A stretch of DNA of 30,768 nt from Gammaproteobacteria bacterium (GCA_030429685.1 JAUIEY010000002.1:1-30768); one strand, 5' to 3'. Shown: positions 1-8,154, counted from the first letter of the stretch. Made by a program: numbers and translations. Notes: a model not told the origin generated them from the sequence alone.

Positions 1-1943
1 TCCACCTTGAGTTCAACCGAAAACTCGCCATCAACAGTGGTTTCCCAGTCAACCGCCAGCCACTTGCCGGGTTCCTTGGCGTAACGGGTCAGGTTGCCGC
101 AGACGTCACGGTGAATAACCAGGCCGCGGCCCGAGCTCAGGTAACCCATGATAGTGTCGCCCGGAATGGGATGACAGCAGCGCGCATAGCTGACCACCAG
201 TCCCTCGCTGCCGGCAATGGTGATGCGTGGCGTCGTTTCCGTGCCGTCAGTCTGGTAGCTGCTGTCACCGGCCAGCAGGAGCTGCGCGACCAGTGGTGCA
301 ATCCGTTCGCCAAGTCCCAGTTGTTCGAACAGATCAACCGGCTTGTTCAGTTCGAAGCGCGCCAGTAATTCATTCATTTGTTTCTTGGGTATAGAACGCA
401 GGCTCTTGCCCTGTGCCCGCAATGCTTCTACCAGCATGCGCCGACCCAGTTCCACCGCTTCATCGCGACGCAGGTTCTTCAGGTAGTGCCGAATGCTGTG
501 GCGGGCCTTGGCGCTGACCACGAAATTCACCCAGCTCGGATTAGGCTGCGCATTTTTTGCGGTAATGATTTCCACGGTCTGGCCGTTTTTCAGCGGCGTC
601 CGCAACGGCTCCAGATGGCGATCAATCTTGGCCGACACGCAGCGGTTGCCGACGTCGGTGTGCACTGCATAGGCAAAGTCCACACAGGTCGAACCACGCG
701 GCAGGCGCAGAATCTCGCCTTTGGGTGTAAACACATAGACCTTGTCCGGGAACAGGTCGACCTTGACGTGCTCCATGAATTCTTCGGAGTTGGTCGACGA
801 CTGCATTTCACTGATGGAAGCCAGCCAGTCACGGGCGCGAACCTGAGGTGAAATCACTGCCGGATCGGCAGCCTTGTAATTGAAGTGTGCGGCCACGCCG
901 CTCTCCGCTACCTGGTGCATGGTTTCGGTGCGAATCTGCATTTCCACCGGTATGCCGGTGGGGCCAAACAGCGTGGTGTGCAGCGACTGATAACCGTTCA
1001 CCCGCGGGATGGCGATGTAGTCCTTGAAGCGGCCGGGCATGGGCTTGTAGAGCTGATGGACGATGCCCAGCACCCGGTAGCAGCTGTCGACGTTGTCGAC
1101 GACGATGCGCATGCCGTAAACATCAACAATTTCGCTTAGCGGCAATTTCTTGCGCGCCATTTTTTTGTAGATGCTGTAAAGGTGTTTTTTGCGGCCGACA
1201 ATGCGCGCATGTATGCCTTCTTCTGCAAGCCGTTTATCCAGCCGGTCGGACATGCGCTTGATGAACTGGCGCTGATTGCCTTCGGCTTTTTTTATGGCTG
1301 CGTCAATGACGCGGGCGCGAAATGGATAGGCATTACGGAAGCCGAACTCTTCAAGTTCCACCTTGAGCCAGTTGATGCCGAGACGGTTGGCAATGGGCGC
1401 ATAAATTTCCAGAGTCTCACGCGCAATGCGCACCCGTTTTTCCGGCTTCAGCGCACTTAGGGTGCGCATGTTATGCAAACGGTCGGCGAGCTTAACCAGG
1501 ATAACGCGGATGTCTTCCACCATGGCGAGCATCATTTTCCGGAAGCTCTCCACCTGTGCGTCGCCACGGTTACTGAAACTGAGTTTGTCCAGTTTGCTGA
1601 CGCCCTCGACGATTATGGCAACGTCCTCGCCGAACTCCGCGCTGATCTCCGCGTAGGTTGTGCCGGTGTCTTCAATGACATCATGCAAAATTGCGGCGCA
1701 TACGCTCTCAACGTCCAGACGCATACTGGCGATGATTTCCGCTACCGCGACAGGGTGGCTGATATAGGGCTTGCCGGAAGCCCGGGTCTGGCCTGAATGG
1801 CGTGCGGCGCCAAACTCGAATGCCGCCTTGACCTTGGCCTTGTGGGCGTCACTCAGGTAGTCGAGTTTCGCCATGAGCCGGCGAAAGCCGACGCCCTGCA
1901 GCGCCGGCGGCAGTTTTTCCCGCAATGTAGCCGCGTATTCCAT
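1..1943 (-). CDS. spoT: Bifunctional (p)ppGpp synthetase/hydrolase SpoT, C-terminus cut by window edge
   Basis: About 647 residues are visible; by comparison with E. coli SpoT (702 residues) only the C-terminal ACT domain is missing, because the frame is still open at base 1. The enzyme makes and degrades the stringent-response alarmone (p)ppGpp in the cytoplasm. The N-terminal HD hydrolase is intact (HDVIEDT, residues 87-93, and the conserved KLADRLHNMRT). The synthetase domain follows, with RFKD at about 305-308, the basic R-x-K-D motif of bifunctional enzymes rather than the acidic E-x-D-D of RelA. A TGS domain lies at about 385-450 and the Cys-Cys element (ARCCHPIPGD) near 600. The start is the ATG at 1943, giving MEYAATLREK; no strong ribosome binding site precedes it. 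It lies 98 bp downstream of rpoZ on the same strand, the classical gmk-rpoZ-spoT order, so it is probably co-transcribed. Confidence 0.96.
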   Translation of the reverse strand, partial: MEYAATLREKLPPALQGVGFRRLMAKLDYLSDAHKAKVKAAFEFGAARHSGQTRASGKPYISHPVAVAEIIASMRLDVESVCAAILHDVIEDTGTTYAEISAEFGEDVAIIVEGVSKLDKLSFSNRGDAQVESFRKMMLAMVEDIRVILVKLADRLHNMRTLSALKPEKRVRIARETLEIYAPIANRLGINWLKVELEEFGFRNAYPFRARVIDAAIKKAEGNQRQFIKRMSDRLDKRLAEEGIHARIVGRKKHLYSIYKKMARKKLPLSEIVDVYGMRIVVDNVDSCYRVLGIVHQLYKPMPGRFKDYIAIPRVNGYQSLHTTLFGPTGIPVEMQIRTETMHQVAESGVAAHFNYKAADPAVISPQVRARDWLASISEMQSSTNSEEFMEHVKVDLFPDKVYVFTPKGEILRLPRGSTCVDFAYAVHTDVGNRCVSAKIDRHLEPLRTPLKNGQTVEIITAKNAQPNPSWVNFVVSAKARHSIRHYLKNLRRDEAVELGRRMLVEALRAQGKSLRSIPKKQMNELLARFELNKPVDLFEQLGLGERIAPLVAQLLLAGDSSYQTDGTETTPRITIAGSEGLVVSYARCCHPIPGDTIMGYLSSGRGLVIHRDVCGNLTRYAKEPGKWLAVDWETTVDGEFSVELKV

Positions 1944-2041
1944 GCACACTCGTTGCCCGCGCGCTGATGCGCGGTCTGGAACCAGTATAAAGGAATCGCC
2001 GGCGACCGCGAGACGTTACGCGGCGCTTATGTCAGGCGGTA

Positions 2042-2506
2042 TCAGGCCGGCTTTGTGGCGTCGTCCGCGGCCGGCTCGTCATTGTTGTCGTCCGGCTCCG
2101 GCTGCGCGGTCTGCTGTGCGTCCTGCGCAAACGCCCGGGCCAGTTCTTCATCCAGCGACGGCGCAGCTGCTGCCGGTTCACTTGCAGCCGGGGTTGCCGG
2201 CTGGGATTCGGCGGTCGCGCCGGCAGCTGCACTGGCGCTCGGCAGCGGCGTGCTGGCCAACAGTTCCTCGGCTTCTTCGCTGCTCAGAATATCTTCTTCC
2301 GGCTGCGTCATCTGCTCGAGAATCTCTGCGTTAATAAGACCGGCGGCAATCTCCCGCAAGGCGATGACAGTCGGTTTGTCATTTTCGATTTCCACCAGCG
2401 GATCCTGTCCATTGGCCAGGCGACGGGCGCGCTTGGCCGCGACCATAACTAGGTCGAACTGGTTATCGATGTGTTGCAGACAATCTTCTACGGTAATTCT
2501 GGCCAT
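2042..2506 (-). CDS. rpoZ: RNA polymerase omega subunit with long C-terminal extension
   Basis: Omega binds the beta-prime subunit, helps RNA polymerase assembly and in proteobacteria forms part of a ppGpp site. Residues 1-66 align well with E. coli omega: MARITVEDCL at the start, FDLVMVAAKRAR near 17-28, and ENDKPTVIALREIAAGLI at 41-58. The E. coli protein has 91 residues and this one 154. The extra part (about 67-154) is low-complexity, rich in Ala, Glu, Pro, Ser and Asp, with acidic patches at 69-82 and 138-149, and looks disordered. The ribosome binding site before ATG 2506 is weak (AAGAA). It sits between gmk and spoT on the same strand. Confidence 0.95.
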   Translation of the reverse strand: MARITVEDCLQHIDNQFDLVMVAAKRARRLANGQDPLVEIENDKPTVIALREIAAGLINAEILEQMTQPEEDILSSEEAEELLASTPLPSASAAAGATAESQPATPAASEPAAAAPSLDEELARAFAQDAQQTAQPEPDDNNDEPAADDATKPA

Positions 2507-2649
2507 GATTCTTATTAGCGCTCTTCTGCCTGGTTAACAGCACCGCTGCCGCGGGCCGGCAGACAGCCCCGCAGCGGACGCGAAAGAGTACAGAGTTGGC
2601 GCCGCGCTTGCAATGCCCCGCAGCCACCGATGCGGTCCGAAGCCACTGA

Positions 2650-3297
2650 TTAGGCGAGGATTTCGTTGATGCGGGCCTGCATGGCCCGGTCGCTGGTGGC
2701 ATTGGCCGCCGCCGCGGGAGCGCCGCCGACTATCGCAGCGAGCTCGGCCGCCGCGCTGGCCAGGTCGTCGTTTATGACCGCATAGTCGAATTCGTGCCAG
2801 TGCGACAGGTCATCCAGTGCATCGCGGTAGCGTCGCTCTATAACCGCTGCACTGTCGGTGGCGCGGCCGGTAAGCCGCTTTTTCAGTTCCGCCACTGACG
2901 GCGGCAGGATAAAAATGCTGCGGCAATCGGGCATGTGGGACCGTACCTGCCGGGCACCCTGCCAGTCGATTTCCAGAATAACGCTGTGGCCCTGATTGAG
3001 CAGGCCTTCCACGTGACTGCGCGAAGTGCCATAGCAATAGTCAAACACCTCCGCGTATTCCAGGAAGTCGCCGGCTCTGACCATGGCGGCGAAAGTCTCC
3101 GAATTGACGAAGTTGTAATCAGTGCCGTCGGTTTCCGTGCTGCGCTTGGGGCGCGTGGTATAGGAAACAGAAAAGCGCAGACTCGGGTTGCCGGCCATCA
3201 GTTTGTGCACCAGTGTGGTTTTGCCCGCACCGGACGGCGCCGCTATGACGAACAAACGGCCGATTTCCGGATCGCCGTCATCAATTTCATTCGACAT
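2650..3297 (-). CDS. gmk: Guanylate kinase
   Basis: Guanylate kinase phosphorylates GMP (and dGMP) to GDP with ATP in the cytoplasm, feeding GTP and therefore (p)ppGpp synthesis. The protein has 215 residues, close to the family norm of about 205. The P-loop APSGAGKTT lies at residues 20-28; the GMP-binding region follows with SYTTRPKR and the G-T-D-Y-x-F pattern, then FLEYAEVFDYCYGTS and the IDWQGARQVR element. The last 25 residues are Ala-rich and variable. ATG 3297 is preceded by an AGGTG ribosome binding site at good spacing, and the gene start overlaps the 3' end of yicC by 11 bp, which suggests translational coupling. Confidence 0.97.
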   Translation of the reverse strand: MSNEIDDGDPEIGRLFVIAAPSGAGKTTLVHKLMAGNPSLRFSVSYTTRPKRSTETDGTDYNFVNSETFAAMVRAGDFLEYAEVFDYCYGTSRSHVEGLLNQGHSVILEIDWQGARQVRSHMPDCRSIFILPPSVAELKKRLTGRATDSAAVIERRYRDALDDLSHWHEFDYAVINDDLASAAAELAAIVGGAPAAAANATSDRAMQARINEILA

Positions 3298-4153
3298 TCT
3301 GCACCTGCTCGCGTAACTGCTCGATCAGCACCTTCAGATCAACGGCTGCTTTAGTGGTCTCCGGGTCAGCCGATTTGGAGCCCAGCGTGTTGGCCTCACG
3401 ATTGAATTCCTGCATCAGGAAATCCAGCCGACGGCCGACGGCATCTTCCATGACAAAGGTCGCGCGGGCTTCCGCCACGTGCGCCTGTAGCCGGTCGAGT
3501 TCTTCGGCCACATCCATTTTCTGCGCCAGCAGCACCAGCTCCTGCTCCAGCCGGTCGGTGTCGATTTTGGTTTCCAGGCTCAGAGCCCGCTCACGCACCC
3601 GGCTACGGATGTTTTCCAGCACGGCCGGCATGCGCGCAGATACGGCGTCGGCCAGCGCGGCGATCTGGGTCAGACGTTCTTCCAGCGCCGCCTGAATGCG
3701 TGCGCCTTCCCGGGCGCGATTGGCAATCAGCGCATCAATGGTGTTATCCAGCAGTTGGGTGGCCGGTTCGTAAAGCGGTTTGATGTCCGGCGTAACGTCG
3801 GCCACCACACCCGGCCAGCGCAATACATCCAGACCGGAGAATGCTGCCGGGGCATCCAGCCGGTCGGCCAGCTGCCCGGCCTGGCGGATAACCTGAGCGG
3901 CCAGTGCCTCGTCCAGCTGCAGCCTGGCAGCGGCGGCAGTGTCCGCGCGAAACTGCAGGCTGGCGTCAATTTTGCCGCGCCGCAGGCGGGCGGCCAGCAC
4001 ATCCCGCAGTGCCGGTTCCAGGGCGCGGAAGCCGTCCGGCAATTTGAACTGCATTTCCAGAAACCGGTGGTTGACCGAGCGCAGCTCCCAGAGCAGGACC
4101 CCCTGCCCGGTGTCGGTTTCGCCGCTGGCAAAGCCAGTCATGCTGTGGATCAC
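3287..4153 (-). CDS. yicC: YicC family endoribonuclease
   Basis: A member of the YicC/YloC family, whose E. coli member has been reported as an endoribonuclease acting on RNAs. The start chosen is GTG at 4153, giving IHSMTGFASGE after the initiator; it is preceded by AGGAG six bases upstream and yields 288 residues, nearly the same as E. coli YicC (287). A further in-frame GTG at 4174 would add seven residues but has no clear ribosome binding site. The N-terminal YicC domain covers roughly residues 1-155 and the DUF1732 C-terminal domain the last 85, including the conserved RLDFLMQEFNREANTLGSK. It is the first gene of the minus-strand yicC-gmk-rpoZ-spoT run and is divergent from the PP2C gene across a 99-bp AT-rich spacer. 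Confidence 0.94.
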   Translation of the reverse strand: MIHSMTGFASGETDTGQGVLLWELRSVNHRFLEMQFKLPDGFRALEPALRDVLAARLRRGKIDASLQFRADTAAAARLQLDEALAAQVIRQAGQLADRLDAPAAFSGLDVLRWPGVVADVTPDIKPLYEPATQLLDNTIDALIANRAREGARIQAALEERLTQIAALADAVSARMPAVLENIRSRVRERALSLETKIDTDRLEQELVLLAQKMDVAEELDRLQAHVAEARATFVMEDAVGRRLDFLMQEFNREANTLGSKSADPETTKAAVDLKVLIEQLREQVQNVE

Positions 4154-4252
4154 GGTCGTCTCCTGTAAACTCACCCGCTGCCCGGGCGCTCATGTTTAAT
4201 AATTTTATTCTAGTGGGCTGCACCAGCGCTGAATAGCACTACGGAATACAGC
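4154..4252. promoter_or_regulatory. Divergent promoter region between yicC and the PP2C gene
   Basis: This 99-bp spacer separates two divergent genes and should hold a promoter for each. A short AT-rich island at about 4194-4213 stands out against GC-rich surroundings. On the minus strand it contains TAAAAT, a plausible -10 for yicC. On the plus strand TAATAA/TATTCT-like hexamers could serve the phosphatase gene. No convincing -35 partner is visible for either, so exact promoters are not assigned. Confidence 0.4.
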
Positions 4253-4993
4253 ATGACTTCAGAAACTGCGGCGGTCAGTTTACTCGGTGACCGTCAGGAA
4301 AATCAGGATCGTGTGCATGTCGCCACAGCCGGCGACACGGTGTTGCTGATCGTGGTGGATGGTATGGGCGGTCATGCCGATGGTGAACGGGCCGCAGAAC
4401 TGGCGGTGGAGACCGTCGTCAAGGCTTTCGAAGCAGAGCCGCACCCGGTATTCGATCCTTTCGGCTTCCTGCATCTGGCCATCGGCAGGGCCCATGCAGC
4501 GGTGGTGGAATTCGGCGCGGAAGTGGATATTGAAACCCGCGCGCGGGCAACCTGCGCGCTGTGCCTGGTGCAGGACAACGCGGCATTCTGGGCGCATGTC
4601 GGCGACAGTCGCGTCTATCATTTGCGCAGTGGTGAAGTGCTGGAGCATTCACGTGATCACAGCCACGTGAATGTGCTGCTGCATGATGGCGTCATCACCC
4701 CTGCAGAACTGGTCTCGCATCCGATGCGCAATTACGTCGAGTGCTGCCTGGGCGGCGATGCCGAATTGCCGCGCATGTCGGTCAGCACCCGCAAGGTCAT
4801 GCAGCCGGGTGATGTGATGCTGGTCTGCAGCGACGGTTTCTGGTCGCCGGCGGGCGATGCGGATATTGCCGGGCTGACGGAGGCCGATACCGCACTGGAA
4901 AACAGTTTGCAGAAACTGGCCGAGCTGGCAACGGGTAAAGCCGCGCCGCACAGTGACAACACGTCGGCGGCCGCGCTGCGCATCAACAGCTGA
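4253..4993 (+). CDS. PP2C family protein serine/threonine phosphatase
   Basis: A 246-residue single-domain metal-dependent phosphatase that removes phosphate from Ser/Thr residues of proteins. The hallmark motifs are all present: RQENQDR at 14-20, the metal-binding DGMGG at 36-40, HVGDSR in the middle, CSDGFW near 200 and the terminal DNTSA motif close to the C-terminus. There are no membrane segments or extra sensor domains, so it is predicted to be soluble. It is divergent from yicC and lies 35 bp upstream of rph on the same strand. No partner Ser/Thr kinase is present in the window; the substrate is therefore unknown. A role in controlling the neighbouring RNA-processing enzymes is possible but is only inference from position. 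Confidence 0.93.
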   Translation: MTSETAAVSLLGDRQENQDRVHVATAGDTVLLIVVDGMGGHADGERAAELAVETVVKAFEAEPHPVFDPFGFLHLAIGRAHAAVVEFGAEVDIETRARATCALCLVQDNAAFWAHVGDSRVYHLRSGEVLEHSRDHSHVNVLLHDGVITPAELVSHPMRNYVECCLGGDAELPRMSVSTRKVMQPGDVMLVCSDGFWSPAGDADIAGLTEADTALENSLQKLAELATGKAAPHSDNTSAAALRINS

Positions 4994-5028
4994 AGCGATA
5001 ACAGGCAACACACGACAAGCAGGGAATT

Positions 5029-5766
5029 ATGCTTAAACGACCAAGCGGTCGCGCCGCAGATGAGATGCGCGCGCTGCACTTTGAATCCGACTACACCATG
5101 CATGCTGCGGGGTCGGTGCTAGCTAATTTTGGCCATACGCGGGTTTTGTGCACAGCCAGTGTGGAAGATACTGTGCCGCACTTTTTGCGCGGCCAGGGCA
5201 GCGGCTGGATCACCGCCGAATACGGCATGCTGCCCGGCGCCACGCATACCCGCGGCCGGCGTGAGGCAGCCCGCGGCAAACAAAGCGGACGCACCCAGGA
5301 AATTCAGCGGCTGATCGGCCGGTCACTGCGGGCGTCGGCCGATTTACGCGCTCTGGATGGCTATACCATCACGCTGGACTGCGATGTTTTGCAGGCTGAC
5401 GGGGGTACGCGCACGGCTGCCATTTCAGGCGCGTGGCTGGCAATGGCGATGGCTGTGGAGCGCATGCAGGCGACCGGGAAAATCAGCAGTCATGCCCTGC
5501 ATGGCCAGATAGCTGCCATTTCGGTCGGCATTTATGCCGGTACACCGGTGCTGGACCTCGACTACGCCGAAGATTCCGCCGCGGAGACCGACATGAACGT
5601 GGTAATGAACGAATCCGGCGGATTTGTCGAAGTGCAGGGTACAGCGGAAGGCCACGCGTTCCGGCGTGAAGAACTGGATCAGTTGCTTAATCTTGCCGCG
5701 GCCGGCGTGGCGCAGATATGTGCCGCGCAAAGTGAAACCCTGCACAACTGGCAGGAGCAATTGTGA
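5029..5766 (+). CDS. rph: Ribonuclease PH
   Basis: RNase PH is a phosphate-dependent 3'-5' exoribonuclease that trims the 3' ends of tRNA precursors. The protein has 245 residues (E. coli about 238), so the gene is full length, unlike the truncated rph of E. coli K-12. Recognisable features are RPSGRAADEMR at the N-terminus, the GWITAEYGMLPGATHTR block, the phosphate-binding region RGKQSGRTQEIQRLIGRSLR, and the ITLDCDVLQADGGTRTAAI block, followed by DYAEDSAAETDMNVV. ATG 5029 has an AGGGA ribosome binding site four bases upstream. The stop overlaps the GTG start of rdgB (GTGA), a typical coupled pair. Confidence 0.97.
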   Translation: MLKRPSGRAADEMRALHFESDYTMHAAGSVLANFGHTRVLCTASVEDTVPHFLRGQGSGWITAEYGMLPGATHTRGRREAARGKQSGRTQEIQRLIGRSLRASADLRALDGYTITLDCDVLQADGGTRTAAISGAWLAMAMAVERMQATGKISSHALHGQIAAISVGIYAGTPVLDLDYAEDSAAETDMNVVMNESGGFVEVQGTAEGHAFRREELDQLLNLAAAGVAQICAAQSETLHNWQEQL

Positions 5767-6386
5767 ATCGCGCTGCCGGGGCTGCGACTGACCGGCAGCG
5801 GATTGTTTTTGCCAGCGGCAATGCCGGCAAGGCCCGCGAAATCGAAGCCATGCTCGGCGACCACTACGATGTGATATTGCAGGGTGACCTCGGTATTGAA
5901 CCGGTGGCGGAAACCGGTACGACTTTCGAAGCCAATTCACTGCTGAAAGCCGAGCATGCCGCGCGGCAAAGCGGCCTGCCGGCGCTGGCCGACGATTCAG
6001 GCATTGAAGTGGACGCGCTGGACGGTGCGCCCGGCGTTTACTCGGCCCGCTACGCCGGCATTGGCGCCAGCGATACCGCCAATCTGCAGAAACTGCTTGA
6101 CGTCATGCAGAATGTGCCGGCCGACCGGCGCGGGGCACGGTTCCGTTGTGTGCTTACCTTTATGCGTCATGCCGATGACAATGCGCCGCTGGTTGTCGAA
6201 GGTATCTGGGAAGGCAGGATTGCATTGGCACCTTGCGGTGACGGTGGCTTTGGCTACGACCCGATATTTATTGATGCCGTCAGCGGTGTGGTTTCTGCGG
6301 CTATGCCGGCGGCGGAAAAAAATGCCCGCAGCCATCGCGGCAAAGCATTGCGGGAGCTGCAGCGGCTGCTGGCGGCTGCGGCCTGA
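5763..6386 (+). CDS. rdgB: dITP/XTP pyrophosphatase (RdgB/HAM1 family)
   Basis: This enzyme hydrolyses non-canonical purine nucleoside triphosphates (dITP, ITP, XTP) to monophosphates plus pyrophosphate and so keeps deaminated purines out of DNA and RNA. It has 207 residues. The nucleotide-binding SGNAGKARE is at 18-26; GTTFEANSLLKAEHAA and the metal-binding LADDSGIEVDALDGAPGV follow, then the GYDPIF motif and SHRGKAL near the C-terminus. The start is GTG 5763, overlapping the rph stop by four bases, with AGGAG about six bases upstream. The rph-rdgB-hemW order is common in gammaproteobacteria. Confidence 0.96.
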   Translation: MNRAAGAATDRQRIVFASGNAGKAREIEAMLGDHYDVILQGDLGIEPVAETGTTFEANSLLKAEHAARQSGLPALADDSGIEVDALDGAPGVYSARYAGIGASDTANLQKLLDVMQNVPADRRGARFRCVLTFMRHADDNAPLVVEGIWEGRIALAPCGDGGFGYDPIFIDAVSGVVSAAMPAAEKNARSHRGKALRELQRLLAAAA

Positions 6387-6397
6387 ATGGCAGGTTT

Positions 6398-7573
6398 GTG
6401 AACGCACCTGCGGAGCTGCCGCCGCTAAGCCTGTACCTGCACTTCCCCTGGTGCGTGGCCAAATGCCCGTATTGCGATTTCAATTCCTACAGCCTGAGTG
6501 GCGAATTGCCGGCCGCGGACTACAGCGCGGCGCTGCTTGCTGAACTTGCAGCACAGCCCGCAGCACTAAAACAGCGGCCATTGCAGTCGGTGTTTCTGGG
6601 CGGTGGTACACCCAGCCTGTTCAGTCCGGACGTGCTGAATACGATATTGACTGCTGTACGTGCGCAGTTCGTGCTTGCCGACAACTGCGAAATTACCCTC
6701 GAGGCAAACCCGGGTGCGCTGGAGCATGCGGCGTTTGGCGGCTATCTTGAAGCTGGTATCAATCGTTTGTCGCTGGGCGCGCAAAGTTTCAGCGATGCCA
6801 TGCTGCAGTCGCTCGGCCGCGTACACTGCAGTGCCGAAACGCGTGAGGCTTTTGCCGAGGCCCGCGCGGCCGGTTTTGACAACATCAATCTCGATCTCAT
6901 GTATGCATTGCCGGGTCAGACAGTGCAGCAGGCCGTTGCGGATGTCGCAGCTGCCATAGCCCTGCAACCGGAACACATTTCCTTCTATCACCTGACGCTG
7001 GAACCCAACACGGTATTTTTTGCGCGCGTGCCCGCCGGTCTGCCGGACGCCGACATGGCGTGGGAAATCCAGGCTGCCGGAGCCGCCCGGCTGGCAGCCG
7101 CGGGCTACCAGAACTATGAAGTTTCGGCGTGGGGGATGCCGGGTCGTTACAGTCGGCACAACCTTAACTACTGGACTTACGGCGATTACCTCGGGCTGGG
7201 TGCCGGCGCACACGGCAAGCTCAGTGCCGCCGACGGTATTTTTCGCGAACAGCGCCCCGCTCATCCGCGTGCCTACCTGCAGCAGGTTGCGGCCGGTGAA
7301 CCGATGTCCCGCAGCGCCGTCGGCGCCGCCGATGCGGTATTTGAATTCATGCTTAACGGCATGCGTTTGCGTGACGGCGTCACCGCGGCGCAGTTCGAAC
7401 AGCGCACCGGCCTGTCTGCGGCGTTGCTGGAACCCGGCCTGCAAGCCGCGACGGAGCGCGGCTTGATAGATCGCAGTGAGTCCGGCCGGATGCGCCCCAG
7501 CCCGCATGGCTGGCGCTTTCTGGATGATTTACAAGGTATTTTTTTACCGCCTGCGGAAAAGGCTGCGGGGTGA
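6398..7573 (+). CDS. hemW: Radical SAM heme chaperone HemW
   Basis: A 391-residue radical SAM protein of the HemW family, formerly mis-annotated as an oxygen-independent coproporphyrinogen oxidase. HemW binds heme and is thought to deliver it to respiratory proteins. The iron-sulfur motif CxxxCxxC is C19, C23 and C26 (CVAKCPYC), followed by DFNSYS. The FLGGGTPSLF segment and the EANPG block are typical, as is the GLGAGAHG signature. The C-terminal HemW winged-helix-like domain follows. The start is GTG 6398, eleven bases after rdgB, with only a weak AGG upstream. It lacks the additional cysteine arrangement of HemN. It ends the plus-strand run that begins with the phosphatase. Confidence 0.94.
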   Translation: MNAPAELPPLSLYLHFPWCVAKCPYCDFNSYSLSGELPAADYSAALLAELAAQPAALKQRPLQSVFLGGGTPSLFSPDVLNTILTAVRAQFVLADNCEITLEANPGALEHAAFGGYLEAGINRLSLGAQSFSDAMLQSLGRVHCSAETREAFAEARAAGFDNINLDLMYALPGQTVQQAVADVAAAIALQPEHISFYHLTLEPNTVFFARVPAGLPDADMAWEIQAAGAARLAAAGYQNYEVSAWGMPGRYSRHNLNYWTYGDYLGLGAGAHGKLSAADGIFREQRPAHPRAYLQQVAAGEPMSRSAVGAADAVFEFMLNGMRLRDGVTAAQFEQRTGLSAALLEPGLQAATERGLIDRSESGRMRPSPHGWRFLDDLQGIFLPPAEKAAG

Positions 7574-7953
7574 TGCGCGGTGTCCGCCGGAGCCGGGGGT
7601 ATGGCGGCCGTTGCTTAGACTGAGTCCGTTGTTATTCACAGCCCGTTGCGCTGCATGATAAATCATGCAATTAACCCGTTATTCGTCACGTGCGGCAACG
7701 CAAAGTCTATATAAGCATTTGTTTTTATTTGCTTTATAGAAAACGGTCAGCAATTGGCCGATTTAACCTTTTTCCTGTTTTTTCCGCCTGTTACGGGTCT
7801 GTAACAGTGTTCATCCACAGAGTTATCCACAGATAATGTGGATAATCACGGCACTGTTCTGACCCCGCTTGTCATTCCCGCCGGCAGCCGGTATTCTTCC
7901 GCGCCCCTTGGCGGCCACACCCGCCGTGTATCTCTGCAGGTATCAGTAGAAAA
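7574..7953. other. 380-bp intergenic region with AT-rich stretch and DnaA-box cluster
   Basis: No credible gene lies here. The region holds a DnaA-box-like 9-mer TTATTCACA at 7632-7640. An AT-rich stretch (about 7706-7745, long runs of T and A) has the look of an unwinding element. An inverted repeat CTGTTAC/GTAACAG follows at 7788-7794 and 7801-7807. The group of boxes at 7811-7845 is listed separately. A wider, imperfectly centred repeat AACAGTG/CACTGTT (7803-7809, 7852-7858) flanks that group. I saw no GATC site in the region. It must also contain the rpmE promoter, which I could not place with confidence. Confidence 0.7.
7811..7845. promoter_or_regulatory. Cluster of DnaA-box-like sites
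   Basis: Three 9-mers lie within 35 bp: TCATCCACA at 7811-7819 (one mismatch to the consensus TTATNCACA), TTATCCACA at 7823-7831 (perfect) and TGTGGATAA at 7837-7845 (perfect, minus strand). The two perfect boxes face each other with a 5-bp spacer, so together they form a 23-bp inverted repeat. TTATCCACA is the high-affinity DnaA box of E. coli oriC (R1 and R4). The density is far above chance for this GC-rich sequence. Whether this is the chromosome origin, a DnaA-controlled promoter for rpmE or a DnaA-titrating site cannot be decided from the window. Confidence 0.7.
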
Positions 7954-8154
7954 ATGAAAGCCGAAATTCACCCCGAATACCAGGAAATCAAGGTTACCTG
8001 CAGCTGCGGTAACGAGTTCAATACGCGTTCGACCATAAAAGACGAGCTGCACATTGAAGTCTGTTCTTCCTGTCATCCGTTCTACACCGGTAAGCAGAAA
8101 ATTGTCGACACCGCGGGTCGGGTGGACAAGTTCCGTCGCAAATACGGTATGTAA
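7954..8154 (+). CDS. rpmE: 50S ribosomal protein L31, zinc-binding type
   Basis: A 66-residue L31 that sits at the 50S central protuberance and bridges to the 30S head. It begins MKAEIHPEYQEIKVTCSCGN and carries four cysteines at C16, C18, C37 and C40 (CxC and CxxC). This is the zinc-binding C-plus form, as opposed to the zinc-independent paralogue induced in zinc starvation. The CHPFYTGKQK signature and the RVDKFRRKYG ending are typical. No strong ribosome binding site is visible (GCAGG lies somewhat far upstream). It stands alone between the DnaA-box region and the gltA leader. Confidence 0.97.
   Translation: MKAEIHPEYQEIKVTCSCGNEFNTRSTIKDELHIEVCSSCHPFYTGKQKIVDTAGRVDKFRRKYGM

Noticed and set aside
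1..1943. SpoT lacking its ACT domain, as a possible truncated gene
   Set aside because: The frame remains open at base 1; the loss is due to the window edge.
2055..2537. 160-codon plus-strand frame opposite rpoZ
   Set aside because: Ser/Ala-rich mirror of the low-complexity rpoZ tail; rpoZ has strong family conservation on the other strand.
6566..7507. 313-codon open frame on the minus strand inside hemW
   Set aside because: Antisense to a well-conserved radical SAM gene and with no family resemblance; long antisense frames are common in GC-rich codons.
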